Assembly: GCA_030035585.1 (NCBI GenBank)
Contig: CM057462.1
Span: forward strand, 119,469,234 to 119,533,233
Source: Dugong dugon
Taxonomy: Eukaryota; Chordata; Mammalia; Sirenia; Dugongidae
Direction of reading: 5' to 3'
DNA length: 64,000 nt
Below, piece by piece: positions 47,631 through 58,588 of the stretch (its first letter is position 1; the number at the start of each line of letters is the position of its first letter). Position numbers and translations under genes: made by a program. The notes under the pieces were generated by a model. It had not been told where the DNA came from. It saw only the letters and a program-made list of their open reading frames with translations, and made no database searches.

Positions 47631-48128
47631 TGTCATGGTTTGAATTATGTCCCCCAAAAAATGTGTGTATCAATTCGGCTGAGCCACGATTCCCAGAATT
47701 GTGTGGTTGGCCTCCATTTTGTGATTGTAATTTTAAGTGAAAGAGGATTAGGGTGGGATTGTAACACCACCTTTACCCAGGTCACATCTCTGATCCAATC
47801 TAAAGGAAGTTTCCCTGGGATGTGGCCTGCAGCACCTTTTATCTCTCAAGAAATAAAAGGAAAGGGAAGCAAGCAGAGATTTGGGGGACCTCATACCATC
47901 GAGAAAGCAGTGCCAGGAGCGAGCGCGCCCTTTGGACCGGGGTCCCTGCACCAAGAAGCTCCTAGTCTGGGGGAACACTGATGAGAAGGCTGAGAGAAAG
48001 CCTTCCCCTGGAGCTGACACCTTGAATTTGGACTTTTCGCCTACTTTACTGTAAGGAAATAAACTTCTCTTCATTAAAACCATCCACTTGTGGTATTTCT
48101 GTTATGGCAGCACTAGATGACTAAGACA
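47631..48128 (+). mobile_element. 3' LTR of short ERVL-MaLR-like element
   Basis: 498 bp, beginning TGTCATGGTTTG and ending GATGACTAAGACA, followed by the target duplication atgtg (48129-48133). It differs from the 5' LTR by scattered substitutions and small indels, so the insertion is not recent. Confidence 0.93.
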
Positions 48129-48133
48129 ATGTG

Positions 48134-49285
48134 GAACCAGGGATAACATTGCTGATATCAGATAAATTCTGGCTGAAAGCAGAGAATACCAGAAAGATGT
48201 TCACCTGTGTTTTATTGACTATGCAAAGGCATTTGACTCTGTGGATAATAAAAAATTATGGATAACATTGCAAAGAATGGGAATTCCAGAACACTTAATT
48301 GTGCTCATGAGGAACCTGTGCACAGACCAAGAGTTAGTCGTTTGAACAGAACAAGGCGATAGTGCATGGTTTAAAGTCAGGAAAGGTGTGTGTCAGGGTT
48401 GTATCCTTTCATCATACCTATTCAATCTGTATGCTGAGCAAATAATCTGAGAAGCTGAACTCCGACTGGAGGAAGACTCATTAACAACCTGCATTATGCA
48501 GATGACACAACCTTGCTTGCTGAAAGTGAAGAGGACTTGAAGCACTTACTGATGAAGACCAAAGACCACAGCCTTCAGTATGAATTACACCTCAACATAA
48601 AGAAAACAAAAAATCCTCACTACTGGACCAATAAGCAACATCATGATAAACAGAGAAAAGACTGAAGTTGTCAAGGGTTTCCTTTTACTTGGATCCACGA
48701 TCAATTCTCATGGAAGCAGCCGTCAAGAAATCAAAAGACACATTGCACTGGGCAAATCTGCTGCAAAAGACCTCTTTAAAGCGTTAAAAAGCAAAGATGT
48801 CACCTTGAAGACTAAGGTGTGCCTGACCCAAGCCATGGTGTTTTCAATTGCCTCATACGCATGCAAAAGCAGGACAATGAATAAGGAAGACCGAAGAAGA
48901 AGAATTGATGCCTTTGAACTGCAGTGTTGGCGAAGAATATTGAATATACCACAGACTGCCAAAAGAACGAACAAATCTGTCTTGGAAGAAGTACAACCAG
49001 AATGCTCCCTAGAAGCAAGGATGGCGAGACTACATCTCACATAATTTGGATGTGTTATTAGAAGGGATCAATCCCTGGAGAAGGCCATCACACTTGGTAA
49101 AGAGGAAGGTCAGAGAAAAAGAGGAAGACCCTCAATGAGTTGAATTCACACAGTGGCTCTAACAATGGGCTCAAGCATAGCAACAATTGTGAGGAGGGCA
49201 CAGGATCTGGTATTGTTTCGTTCTGTTGTACATAGGGTCACTATGAGTTGGAACTGACTTGACGATACCTAACAACAACAACAAC
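48134..49285 (+). mobile_element. RTE LINE, right part to 3' end
   Basis: Resumes the RT domain with 'ggaaccagggataacattgc'. The palm motifs follow: FIDYAKAFDSVD near 48210-48245 and YADDTT near 48494. The C-terminal coding block comes next, then the RTE-specific 3' end and an (AAC)n tail at 49271-49285. The duplicated target at 49286-49300 closes the insertion. Confidence 0.95.
48643..49044 (+). pseudogene. RTE C-terminal coding block
   Basis: The longest intact piece of RTE coding in the window: 133 codons including FLLLGSTINSHGSSRQEIKR, GKSAAKDLFKALKSKD and WRRILNIPQTAKRTNKS. It is the region after the RT fingers/palm. It ends in a stop just before the 3'UTR, but upstream frames are disrupted, so the protein cannot be made. 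Confidence 0.88.
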
Positions 49286-49324
49286 AATCCATGGCTTAGC
49301 CATTGCATATCTGCATTAAAAATA

Positions 49325-49690
49325 TAACAAATAGTTATCATTTAGTGATGACTATTATATGTTAGGTAGTGTGTTAAATATTTTTAAACTTTGTTTCACT
49401 CAATTCTCAAACAGCCCTATGGGATATATGTATCATGAATTCCATTTTCCAGAAGAGGAAACTGAGGCTTGTTGTTGTTGTTATTAAGTGCTGTCGAGTC
49501 AATTGTGACTCATAGCGACCCTATAAGACATAGTAGAACTGCCCCATAGGGTTTCCAAGGAGTGACTGGTGGATTTGAACTGCCAACCTTTTGATTAGCA
49601 GCCTAGCTCTTAACCAGTAGCCACCAGGGCTCCAAAAAAGCTTAATTTAGTTGCTCCAAATCAGCCAACAGAGCCCAAGTACTTCTCTAA
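49325..49690 (-). repeat. MIR SINE split by AfroSINE
   Basis: 'actattatatgttaggtagt' and 'ccagaagaggaaactgaggc' are reversed MIR. It continues after the SINE from about 49639 with decayed sequence. Confidence 0.7.
49467..49638 (-). repeat. AfroSINE
   Basis: Begins with a GTT-repeat tail ('gttgttgttgttattaag'), then 'gtcgagtcaattgtgactca', through 'gccaccagggctcc'. Notably, the tail is RTE-like (AAC)n rather than poly-T. Confidence 0.95.
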
Positions 49691-49694
49691 TACC

Positions 49695-50100
49695 GCTCAC
49701 AGTTATTGAAGGTTAGAAATATTTTTCCATGACATCGCTTGACCTGAGCTGGTGCTCTGAGAAATAAACAGGGTGACAGAAGGCTGGTCTGTGGTGTTTG
49801 TGCACCTTTACTTCATCCTCACTCAGCCCAGTGGGAAAACCATGCTGACAAGATCATATTAGCAGAAAGTGGCTCTATATGGCATAGAGATTCCTTACAA
49901 TGCCAAAGATTCCCAGGAAGGAGCCATCTTCCTGCTTATGTTTTACTTCCTAAGCTCACACTTTCTGGCCTTCTGAGAAGAGAATGGAGCACAGTAAAAT
50001 TTACAGGAATTAATAATATCAGGATAAGTCTCTTTCCCCTCTCCCCCACTTTTTTAGTAACAGCAAAAAATCCTGATTTCATACATTGCTGTTGGTATAA
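49695..50100. other. Unassigned stretch
   Basis: Nothing recognised. Confidence 0.5.
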
Positions 50101-50104
50101 ACGA

Positions 50105-50325
50105 ACAAACAAAAAAACTCATTGCCATCAAATCAATTCTGGCTCATGGGGACCCAGTGTGTTACAGATTAGAACGGAGCTCCATAGGTTTTCTTGTCTG
50201 GAATCTTTATAGAAGCAGATTGCCAATCCTTTATTCTGTGGCACCACTGGGTGGGTTGGAACAGCCAACCTTTAGGTTAGCAGCTGATCGCACACTGCTT
50301 ATACCACCCAAGGACCTTTTTATAT
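50105..50325 (-). repeat. AfroSINE, variant middle, diverged
   Basis: 'actcattgccatcaaatcaa', 'tggaatctttatagaagcag', 'gggtgggttggaacagcc' and 'taggttagcagctgatcg' show the longer variant with the extra middle segment. Confidence 0.87.
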
Positions 50326-50329
50326 ATAC

Positions 50330-51570
50330 AGTCATTGCATATTGCCAGAAACAGCATATATTTTGTCTAAGACATAAAGATACCATAACTTTTAAAGTGC
50401 ATGAGTTCCAGTCTTCCTTACCATTTTTTTAAATGACAATCACATTTTCAAAGACAGTTATGAGGATAAGATGACCTATCTATCAAATAAATAACCAAAA
50501 ATAAATTATGAATTACAAATAAAATAGAAAGCAGCCACTGAAATAAAATCATATTCAGATCATTAGAGAAACATTGTGATCTCCATGTCTGGACAGAACA
50601 TATAAGCAATGCATTTAACATGTATATAAACCACAAAAAATGTCCTCTCATAGCCGCTTCAGGAAATAAATCATCTGACCACATGGATCATGGTTTATTG
50701 AGTTACTGTCTCACTTTAATCTATGTTCAGCTTTAGGCAACAACATGTCTGCATGTATTCACGTGACTACTGAACTTCAACACATGTCTACAATGAACTG
50801 AAAATACATAGGAAAGCAAATCAAGTGAAATACCAATGGGACATTTTATTTTAAGTTAATCAGATTATATGTGGGAATAGATAAACTCCATAAGATCAAA
50901 AAATTTATAAAACATTCATTACTAACTTATATCCCTTTTAAATGTAAAATTAGAAAAACTGATGTTGGTTTTTAAATTCAGGTTGCCCTCAGCATACCAA
51001 TAGCAGAAATGGGTAAACTATTTAGAGATTGAAATAACCACCACGTCACGAGATGTGAGCAAATTCAGATTTCTCATATCCTTTGAGGGGCTGCTGATGG
51101 TCAAATTCAGGCTGCTGAATTTCTTTACACCTAAATAATTGATTGCATTTCCAAGAGGAATGAGTTTGGTGGGATGAGATGACAATAAACCAGTGCCTTG
51201 GAATGGCACAAACTCGAGATGGTTTCTTTCTCACATTTTTCATCTTAGAGGTTATCCTGAGTTCAGCATGTTTGTGTGTCAAATGGATGTTTGTGAAATG
51301 TTGTCATACATTGGAAGCCAGGAGAGTTCAACTTTGGCTTAATGTCAGTGTTAGTAGATGGATATACATAAAAATCAGAAGAATTCCTCAAGCAAAATAC
51401 CAATAGGAAGTCTGTAAGCCAACATTTGTTCTCCAAATGTACATGTTGTCCATGTGTATCTTTATCTTTCTTAAACTTTTGGAAAAAATGATGAAATTCT
51501 GCTATGCCACAATTCTTACAAAGATAAAATTAATAAAAGTAGATAGCATGCTTAAATGAAAGAATTTTGG
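50330..51570. other. Unassigned stretch
   Basis: No repeat recognised. It contains the minus-strand open segment 51015-51230, listed separately. Confidence 0.45.
51015..51230 (-). other. Open minus-strand segment, unknown
   Basis: About 70 codons open after a TGA, including VPFQGTGLLSSHPTKLIPLG, then NAINYLGVKKFSSLNLTISS, ending RDVVVISISK and a stop. The composition is protein-like and no repeat is known here. No start codon or clear acceptor was found. It may be the end of a decayed retrocopy or a terminal exon. Confidence 0.22.
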
Positions 51571-51574
51571 GGCC

Positions 51575-51885
51575 TTGTGGTTAAAAACACAAGCTTTGTA
51601 GATATATCTCAATAAGGTGCAATTCTGCACCTTGGTTACCATGTTGATAAAATGAGGTAATTATACTTACCTCATAAGGGCTCAATCATAATGATTGTGA
51701 GGATGGTGCAGGACTGGGCAATGTTTCATTCTGTTGTGCATAGGGTCACTATGAGTTGAAACCAACTCGACGGCACCTTACAACAACAACAATATAAGAT
51801 TGTTATGAAATTATATAGGTTAATATATGCCAAGTACTTAGTACACTGTCTGACTCACAGTGAAGTCAGTGTTATCAAAATACTC
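51575..51885 (+). repeat. MIR SINE split by RTE tail
   Basis: Left part to 51677 ('ggtaattatacttacctcat'), right part from about 51792 ('aagattgttatgaaattata', 'agtacttagtacactgtctg'). The halves join to a sense MIR. Confidence 0.8.
51678..51791 (+). mobile_element. RTE 3' terminal fragment, 114 bp
   Basis: 'gggctcaatcataatgattg' to 'ctcgacggcaccttacaaca' and the AAC tail. It is an extreme 5' truncation, with only the RTE 3' end inserted in a MIR. Confidence 0.9.
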
Positions 51886-51990
51886 TTATCAATATATTTA
51901 ATTATTGAAAATGAATTACTATTTTGTCTAAGTGGTCTTTGTCACTTTCATGTGTAGTTCAAGTGGATTTCTGGGGACTAATAGTCCAAA

Positions 51991-52155
51991 GGAGCCCTAG
52001 TGGTGCAGTGGTTAAGAGCTTGGCTGCTAACCAAAAGGTTGGCAGTTCAAATCCACTAGCTGTTCCATGGAAACCCTATGGGGCAGTTCTACTCTGTCCT
52101 ATAGGGTCATTATGAGTTGGAATCGACTTGACGGCAATGGGTTTAGTTTTTAGTA
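51991..52155 (+). repeat. AfroSINE
   Basis: Complete sense copy: 'aaggagccctagtggtgcag', A-box region 'cagtggttaagagcttgg', B box 'agttcaaatcc', tail 'tgagttggaatcgacttgac'. Confidence 0.96.
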
Positions 52156-52159
52156 GTCT

Positions 52160-52985
52160 GAAGGCCTTGAAGGCCTTGGAAACTGGAAGACTTCTTGTCC
52201 CAGTGTCACCCTGCCCCATAAATGATCTGAGGAGAAATTTAAAAGACTAGAATTCTGCAGGACTCTGAGTTGCTATTTGTAATTGCCAGGTTCAATGCTT
52301 GTGATCTAGTTTCTGTACTAGATTCAAATACTGAGTTCAGAGTATCTTATGGGGAACAGGAGGTTGTCCACTAGGCGACATTTTCTCAAAAACTTATGTG
52401 TTCAAATCTAAATCAATGTAGCCCAAGCCCAGTTCAACGGAAAAGTTTCACCCTAGTGTTAGGCTTATTTAAATTATACTCTAATTGGTTTTGAACATTA
52501 AAATCAAGATTTCAAAGACACAGTGATTAAAGTCAAACTTTCAAAATTCACAAGATAAAAAAAATCTATTTACAACCTTTTAAACACCATTGCATTTAAA
52601 AATGTGTTCAAAACTTGGTCCTGCTATCAAATGTCCCGTTTAATAATAATTTTGTTAGGTCCAATAAAAACCCTATTCACTAGTTTTATAGCATTCAAAT
52701 ATGGCTATTTTGTATGTTTTTGCAGTCACAGCTGGTGCCAATATGTTGATAAAAAGTCATTCAAGGAAAGCATGTCCAAGAATATGGTTGTCATTGATAT
52801 ACTCTCTATTCCAGGTATGTAGACCAGATGTCAAGCTACACTTGCCAGCTCCGATGCATAATTAATGGGAACTTGGATATTTAGGACTTGGCAATATAGA
52901 ACTGAAAAAAGAAAGTTAAACACAGTTTTAGAAGCTTACCATGCATTGTCTTCCACTGGTTTCTATCATTGAGACTACAGGGTAA
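52160..52985. other. Unassigned stretch with candidate exon
   Basis: No repeat recognised. It holds the candidate exon at 52726-52814. Confidence 0.45.
52726..52814 (+). other. Candidate exon, alpha-2-macroglobulin-like receptor-binding domain
   Basis: Consensus acceptor (ttttgtatgtttttgcag) and donor (TTCCAG|GTATGT). Of the two open frames, one gives HSWCQYVDKKSFKESMSKNM followed by VVIDILSIP, with a G base carried over. The segment SKNMVVIDILSIPG aligns with the conserved NMxIVDVxxxSG strand of the receptor-binding domain in the alpha-2-macroglobulin/complement family. The Val-Asp-Val and Gly positions match and residues between are looser. Exons of about 90 bp ending at this glycine would fit such a domain. 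No second exon of that domain was confirmed. Confidence 0.35.
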
Positions 52986-52989
52986 ACGG

Positions 52990-53240
52990 TTTTGTGCTAT
53001 CTCCTGCTCTCTACCAGCCACCAAACAAAATCAAATAATGCCACTTTCCCATTTGTCTAGTATCGTATAGCTTAGAAGATACTTTCACATGCATTTGCTC
53101 ATTTAGCCCTCACATACAAATGGAAAGGATTTTGTGAAACCAGCAAGGAAAGCATTATTATTCTTATTTACTAGCTAAGAAAGGTGAAATGACCTATGCA
53201 AAAATACAGATACAAACAATAAATCCAGGTTTTCCTCTCA
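52990..53240 (-). repeat. MIR SINE, diverged
   Basis: 'gcatttgctcatttagccct', 'tttactagctaagaaaggtg', then 'aaatccaggttttcctctc'. Confidence 0.65.
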
Positions 53241-53244
53241 AAGC

Positions 53245-55060
53245 GCTCCAACTGTTAGCATCAACAGAAACTAAAACTTCCACTCTGGAATTCATCAAAC
53301 ATATGGGTACCTTGACACACAATTCTGGAGACAAGACAAGTTCCAGAGGTTCCTAGGAAGAAGATTTGGGTTGGGATGGGCTCCAGAAGCCCACTCCTGT
53401 TGTCAAGCCATTGGGCTGGATCTTGAGATCTGAAGGGTCTTTGGAACAAGTGGATCTCAATTCTGGGGTGCTGCCTTAAGTTACAATTTTGTTTTACAAC
53501 CTAATGGGTAGAACTGAGAGTACTGCTAGTATCATTCAACAGAGTTAATACTACTGATACTGTCAACTTAAAATAAAATGGTCCACATCTGCCTTTGCTT
53601 ACTTGTGGCTAGGTTTCAAATACTTCCAAACCATATGTGGATTTAACATGGATTTGATGACATTCTATAGCTGTTTTTTGATTTCTTGGTTGATTTCATT
53701 TTATTTTATTTTTTGTACATGTTGGAAAGAGAACAGAAAAGGGAAAAAGAAAAGAATTATTGCCAGAAATGTGATTTAGTCCATCTTTCTTTTCAAGACA
53801 TTGGATTTATGAGTTCAATCTTATTTTATTGAGTTTGTAATTTCCTGAAGCTTTTGCTTAATTTTTCATAAAGCACATACATAACTGAATTTCTGCTAAT
53901 TATACTCATAACCTTATCCATACAAGGCTGAATTACATAATACGAATATAAATATAGGAAATATCTGATCAGTGTCAGAAACAACAGATTCTGATAAATA
54001 AAAAAATCAATCATGAGGCCCTATAGGAACATGGCTACATAAACTAATTAGTCTCGCTTTTATTTCTGTAACACATCCAAAGGCAACAGAGAAAACAGGA
54101 AACAAAGTTTTAAACTTATATTTGGTACAACCAGGAGCACAGACTCTTAAATATCCGTAAAGTTTGGCAAAAGCAACTGAGTTTTCACAGGAGCCCTTTG
54201 GGGAGAAGTAGAGTGAAGCCCAGAAGACAGAGTCAAGCAGTGGCAGATCTCAGAACTTAAAAACCAAGCAAACACACACTTCCTGAAGTTCAGAGGGGCA
54301 GGTAGATGCTATATGCCTGTCTGTACTAGAAGGTGTAAGAATGAAAATGAGATGAGTATCAGTAGAAGCACCCCTGGATCTGCTTCATCCAGAGAAACAG
54401 AGGAATCAGGACAAACCCAGAATCACACAGATAAGTCATATTCACAGGAAGCTTAGTGGCAGCTAAGAAGAGGAGAACCTTTGTTTTGTAAGAACCGTCT
54501 AGTGTGGAAAATTTCCCGGCCTCTTTCCACCTATAGAAAGTTCTTGCAAAGAGCTGATGTAGGGAAATTTAATACAATGTATGATGAGTAATAAGCAACA
54601 GAACATAGATACAAAGATACTATTTAAAAATGAGGAATAAAGAAGCAAACTTTATTAACAAATAAATAACACTCACCAGAGCAATGCTGTCACAGAGCAT
54701 GTAAAAATGAAAGTTTGTCCCAAAATCATTCAACAGTCTCCTCTATGAGATGAAGCCACAAAGCAGAAATGCACGACCTTAAGAAGGAAATGTTGAAGCA
54801 GAGAAGATGAAACATGAGTTGTAAGAACTCAAGAAAGAAGTGAAGTAATAAAACCATCACAGAAATCAAAGACTGAAATAAGTTCGAGGGTAAAACATTA
54901 TAAAAAACATAAAAGTGATATAGAAGATAAAATGAGAACAACAAATACAATAAAATAAAAATAAACAACTCAAAAGGACCGCAGAAAAAATAAGCTGTAG
55001 GTGACAGGCCTAGGAGATCCAACCAGGGCTTCGAACGTTTGTTCTAGTTTGAACCCCTGC
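53245..55060. other. Unassigned stretch
   Basis: About 1.8 kb, AT-rich, without a recognised gene. The minus-strand frame 54726-55022 is hydrophobic and Phe/Leu-rich but reads the complement of A-rich DNA; not supported. Part of 54600-55020 may be old LINE sequence. Confidence 0.45.
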
Positions 55061-55064
55061 TCAG

Positions 55065-55245
55065 AATTTGCATTTCCACCGCAGATAAACTGAATTAGAA
55101 TCTACACTTTAACAAGATCCCCAGGTGATTCTTACGTGCAATAAATTTTGAGAGCCACTGCTCTACGGTGGTTCTCAGAAATGGTCCATAACCAGCAGCA
55201 CTGTCATCGTCTGGAAATCTGTTAGAAATGCAAATTCTTAGCAGA
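55065..55245 (-). mobile_element. MER5A-like hAT elements
   Basis: 'ctttaacaagatccccaggt' to 'attttgagagccactgctct', then a second piece 'tggttctcagaaatggtcc' to 'ttagaaatgcaaattctta'. Two adjoining copies. Confidence 0.75.
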
Positions 55246-55279
55246 GGTTTGAACTGGAACAAACTGGTTCAAAGCCCTG

Positions 55280-57515
55280 AATCCAACATAAACATAAATG
55301 AAGTCCCTGAAGAAAAAAGGCTATACAATGGAACAGAGCAAATATTTAAAGACATAATTTAAGTAAACTCTATATAATAGAAGGCCACAGAGTGTGTCAA
55401 AGTGAATTTACCCAAAAGGGTTACAGAGACATCACCTGTCTTCAAAGATAAACAACTCTTTGGGAAACCAAGCAAAAAGATCAAGTATGTTATAATGACA
55501 GAAATAATCAGGGGGGACCTTCAATTTCACTAAAATATCTGTCACCAGGAAACAGTATAACCAAATCTACAAGATTCTCAAGGAAAGAAAGCAACAGCCA
55601 AGGGTTTACCGTCAAGCGAAACTAGGCTTCAAATTTAAAGACTACAGGCAACATATTACAGCATGCAAGGATTTAGGGAATATTGTTCCCATCCTTTCTC
55701 AAGTAAACTATTGGCAGTGAGCTTTAAAAGTATTTAATGGTAAAACTAAGACTAATGCAAATGTGGAGAATAGTGTGGCAAAAGAGAATATAAATACTCT
55801 AAGAACTAACAACAGAGAAATTATACCATTAACAAAAATTGGAAGAGGAAAGGGGAAAGAAAGTGGGAAGAAAAGTGCATTGATTGCCTCATGTATAGGA
55901 TCCAGAGTAAGAGGGTATCATGTAAAGCTGACAAGTTAAGTAATATCTATATAAATATTAAAAGTACAAAGGAAAATTCTAAAGCTAGGTGATGGAAGAA
56001 AGGAGAGCTATTTCCTAGGAAGCGATAATTATCCAAAACTGACCCTAGAAAAGACAAAAAAATCTAAACAGACCAATTTCCATAGAAGAAACAGAGAAAT
56101 TTATCAAAGTGGTATTGTTGTCCCTCCCAGCCAATACACCAGGTAGAAACTACTTCTCAGGGGAATTTTACAAGACCTGCAAAGAATAGCTGTTTCCAGT
56201 GCTATTTAAACTGCTCTAGAGTATAGTAAAAGAATTCCAGATTTATTTTATGAAGCAAGCATGACACTGAGGTAAAATCTGACAACACATAAAAAGAAAA
56301 CTATCTCAATCTCATGTATGAATAATAAAGAAAATTCCTAAATAAATCCAACAGGAATAATGCATCATTTCCAAGCGGGATTTAATATGTCCTCAAGGGA
56401 GATTCAATATTAGAAAATCTATTAATCTATTGATATTACCCACCAATTAATAGGCATAAGGAGGAAAAACATATCATCTTCATGTAAGCTAAAAAGACAT
56501 TTGACAAAATTCAACATCCATTCTTTTTTTCAATATCCATTCTTGATGACGTTCTTAATCAAGTATTTATCAATGAATTTAACTTTAAATATTAAAATAT
56601 ATTTATTTTAGCCCCAAAATGAGTATTAAGTTTAAGGGGGAAACACTAGAGCATCTTCACTCAGGAACAAAGCAAGAATGGTCTTATCACCATTATTAAT
56701 ATTGTTTTGCTTTATCACCACCATTAGCGTTGTTTTGTAAGCACTAGCCTATGAAATTATGCAAGAAAAAGAAATTAGAGATGTAAAAATTCAAAAAGAG
56801 AAAGTAAAACTATCACTATATGCAGATCGTATGACAACATACCTAGAAAATCCAAGGGCTTAACTAAAAAGGCTACTAAGAACAATATAAAAATCAGTAA
56901 GTTAGCAAGGCGAAAAATTCATATACAAAAATAAATAACTTCCATATATTCAAACAATATTAATTGTAAATATAATGGGAGTAAGGGCTCCATTTCTATA
57001 TAAAGTGCCTAAAAAAAGAAATATTAAAGGCCTATTGGCTAAAGAAAAAAGTATAAAAATATTCTTTGAAAGAAAAAAGGAAGTCTTGGGCAAAGAGAAA
57101 GGCATTTTGGATAAAGATGTTGATCCTCTCTAAGTTAATTTATAAGTTTAATGTGATTTCAGTAAAAATAAGATGTTTTTCTTCAGAACTAGACAAAGTG
57201 ATTTTAAAGTTCACGTGGAGATATAAACGAAAAAGCCAGGAAATCTCTGCAAAGGAAGAGCACTGCAAGCGGGATTTGCCCTGTCAGAGAAAGCCTCAGT
57301 AATTAAGAAAGTATGGTACTGGCACATGAACAGGCAAACAGACCAATCAACAGAATATATAGTCCAAAATAGACCTGCATACATGTGGAGCTTTACTATA
57401 GGTTAAATGTCGTATCTCAAGTCAGTAAGAAAAAGAGGGACTATCAGTGAATCATTTGAAGACAACCAGGAAGTCACTTGGAGAAAAAAAATACAGTTTG
57501 AACCATACCTTACAT
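55280..57515 (+). mobile_element. Ancient L1/HAL1-type LINE
   Basis: Sense LINE with decayed ORF blocks: 'gacatttgacaaaattcaac', 'actatatgcagatcgtatga' (a mutated FADD-type motif, reading YADRM) near 56815-56835, and 'aaattcacgtggagatataa'-like C-terminal blocks. A short frame 57066-57302 is a remnant of ORF2. Interrupted at 57516 by a SINE. Boundaries approximate. Confidence 0.7.
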
Positions 57516-57720
57516 CATACCCATTGCTATCGAGTCAATTCCACTCATGGCTACCCTACGTGCTTCAGAGTAGAACTGCTCCATAGGGTCTTCTTGACCA
57601 TAATCTTACAGAAGCACATCCCAGGCCTTTTTTCTACAGTGTTCCTGGGTGGATTTGAACCACCAATCTTTTGGTTAGTATCTGAGAGCAAACCATTTGT
57701 ACCATCCAGGGACTATACCT
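57516..57720 (-). repeat. AfroSINE, variant middle
   Basis: 'cattgctatcgagtcaattc', 'gaccataatcttacagaagc', 'gggtggatttgaaccacca', 'taccatccaggga'. The longer variant, full-length. Confidence 0.88.
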
Positions 57721-57892
57721 CACATCAGACACCAAGATAAATCCCAAATGGACTAAAAAATCCACAAAGGACTGAAATCATGATTTCCAATGCTGTAAGA
57801 CCCAACCCCTACTAATTAAAAAAAAAATCATAACACCTGATTTACTATTCTGTAATAAAATATATAACAGTGAAGGCTTGCGTGTTGCTAGG
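57721..57892 (+). mobile_element. LINE remnant continuing after SINE
   Basis: 'agacaccaagataaatccca' and 'aatggactaaaaaatcc' continue the L1 ORF2 3' portion begun before 57516. Confidence 0.6.
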
Positions 57893-58075
57893 ATACTGAA
57901 CAGATTTCAGAAAAGCTTCTAGACTAAGACAGACTAGGTAGAAAGGCCTGGCCATCTACTTCCAAAGATCAGGCAATGAAAACCCTATGGATCAATCACA
58001 TGACGTTTGTTCCATCGTGCATGGGGTCACCACGAGTCAGGGGCCTGCTTCACGGCAGCTAACAATAACAACATA
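57893..58075 (+). mobile_element. RTE 3' end, older subfamily
   Basis: 'agaaaggcctggccatctac', 'aatgaaaaccctatggatca', 'atggggtcaccacgagtcag' and 'cacggcagctaacaataac'. This 3' end differs from the younger RTE tails and is closer to BovB-type tails. Confidence 0.87.
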
Positions 58076-58588
58076 ATCTACCAACACCCATCTGTCAGTT
58101 TGTCTACAGACATGCGTAATTTCAAAACTATCAATATAATTTCCTGATATAAATGAGCAATTTACAATAAAATAATAGTTCAATATTAAATGCTGGGACA
58201 TGAGTACTCAGAAAGGCATATGAAATAGCCAGTTACTTACACAACACATAGAATCACTGTGAATGAAACAGCTACAGATTCACATTGATACAGATGTTTT
58301 GTATCGGCAACCAAAATACCACAATTAGAATTTCTTTCAGTGGTGTGACTTTCTGAAATCATGAACAACTCTCGGCAAACTTTGAAACAAAACAAAGAGC
58401 AATCTTCCCTCATTCACACGGTAGTTGCAATCCTGGAAGATCATACTAAAATGTGCATTAAAATTATAAGAAAAAGGATTTGTTTTCATATGTAAAATGG
58501 AGTAAGATTTTAGGCTCAGAATATCATAAACCAGTTTTGTTCTGATTTAACTAAGTGACTGTCCAGAGGTCACGTGAGACTACATTGT
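58076..58588. other. Unassigned stretch
   Basis: Nothing firmly recognised; old LINE remnants possible. Confidence 0.45.

Noticed and set aside
53229-53350. Apparent continuation of the 52.7-kb candidate exon, opening with (G)FPLK after an AG
   Set aside because: The acceptor lacks a pyrimidine tract, and the first bases are the end of a MIR (aaatccaggttttcctctc). The likeness to the GFIPLK motif of alpha-2-macroglobulin is most simply chance.
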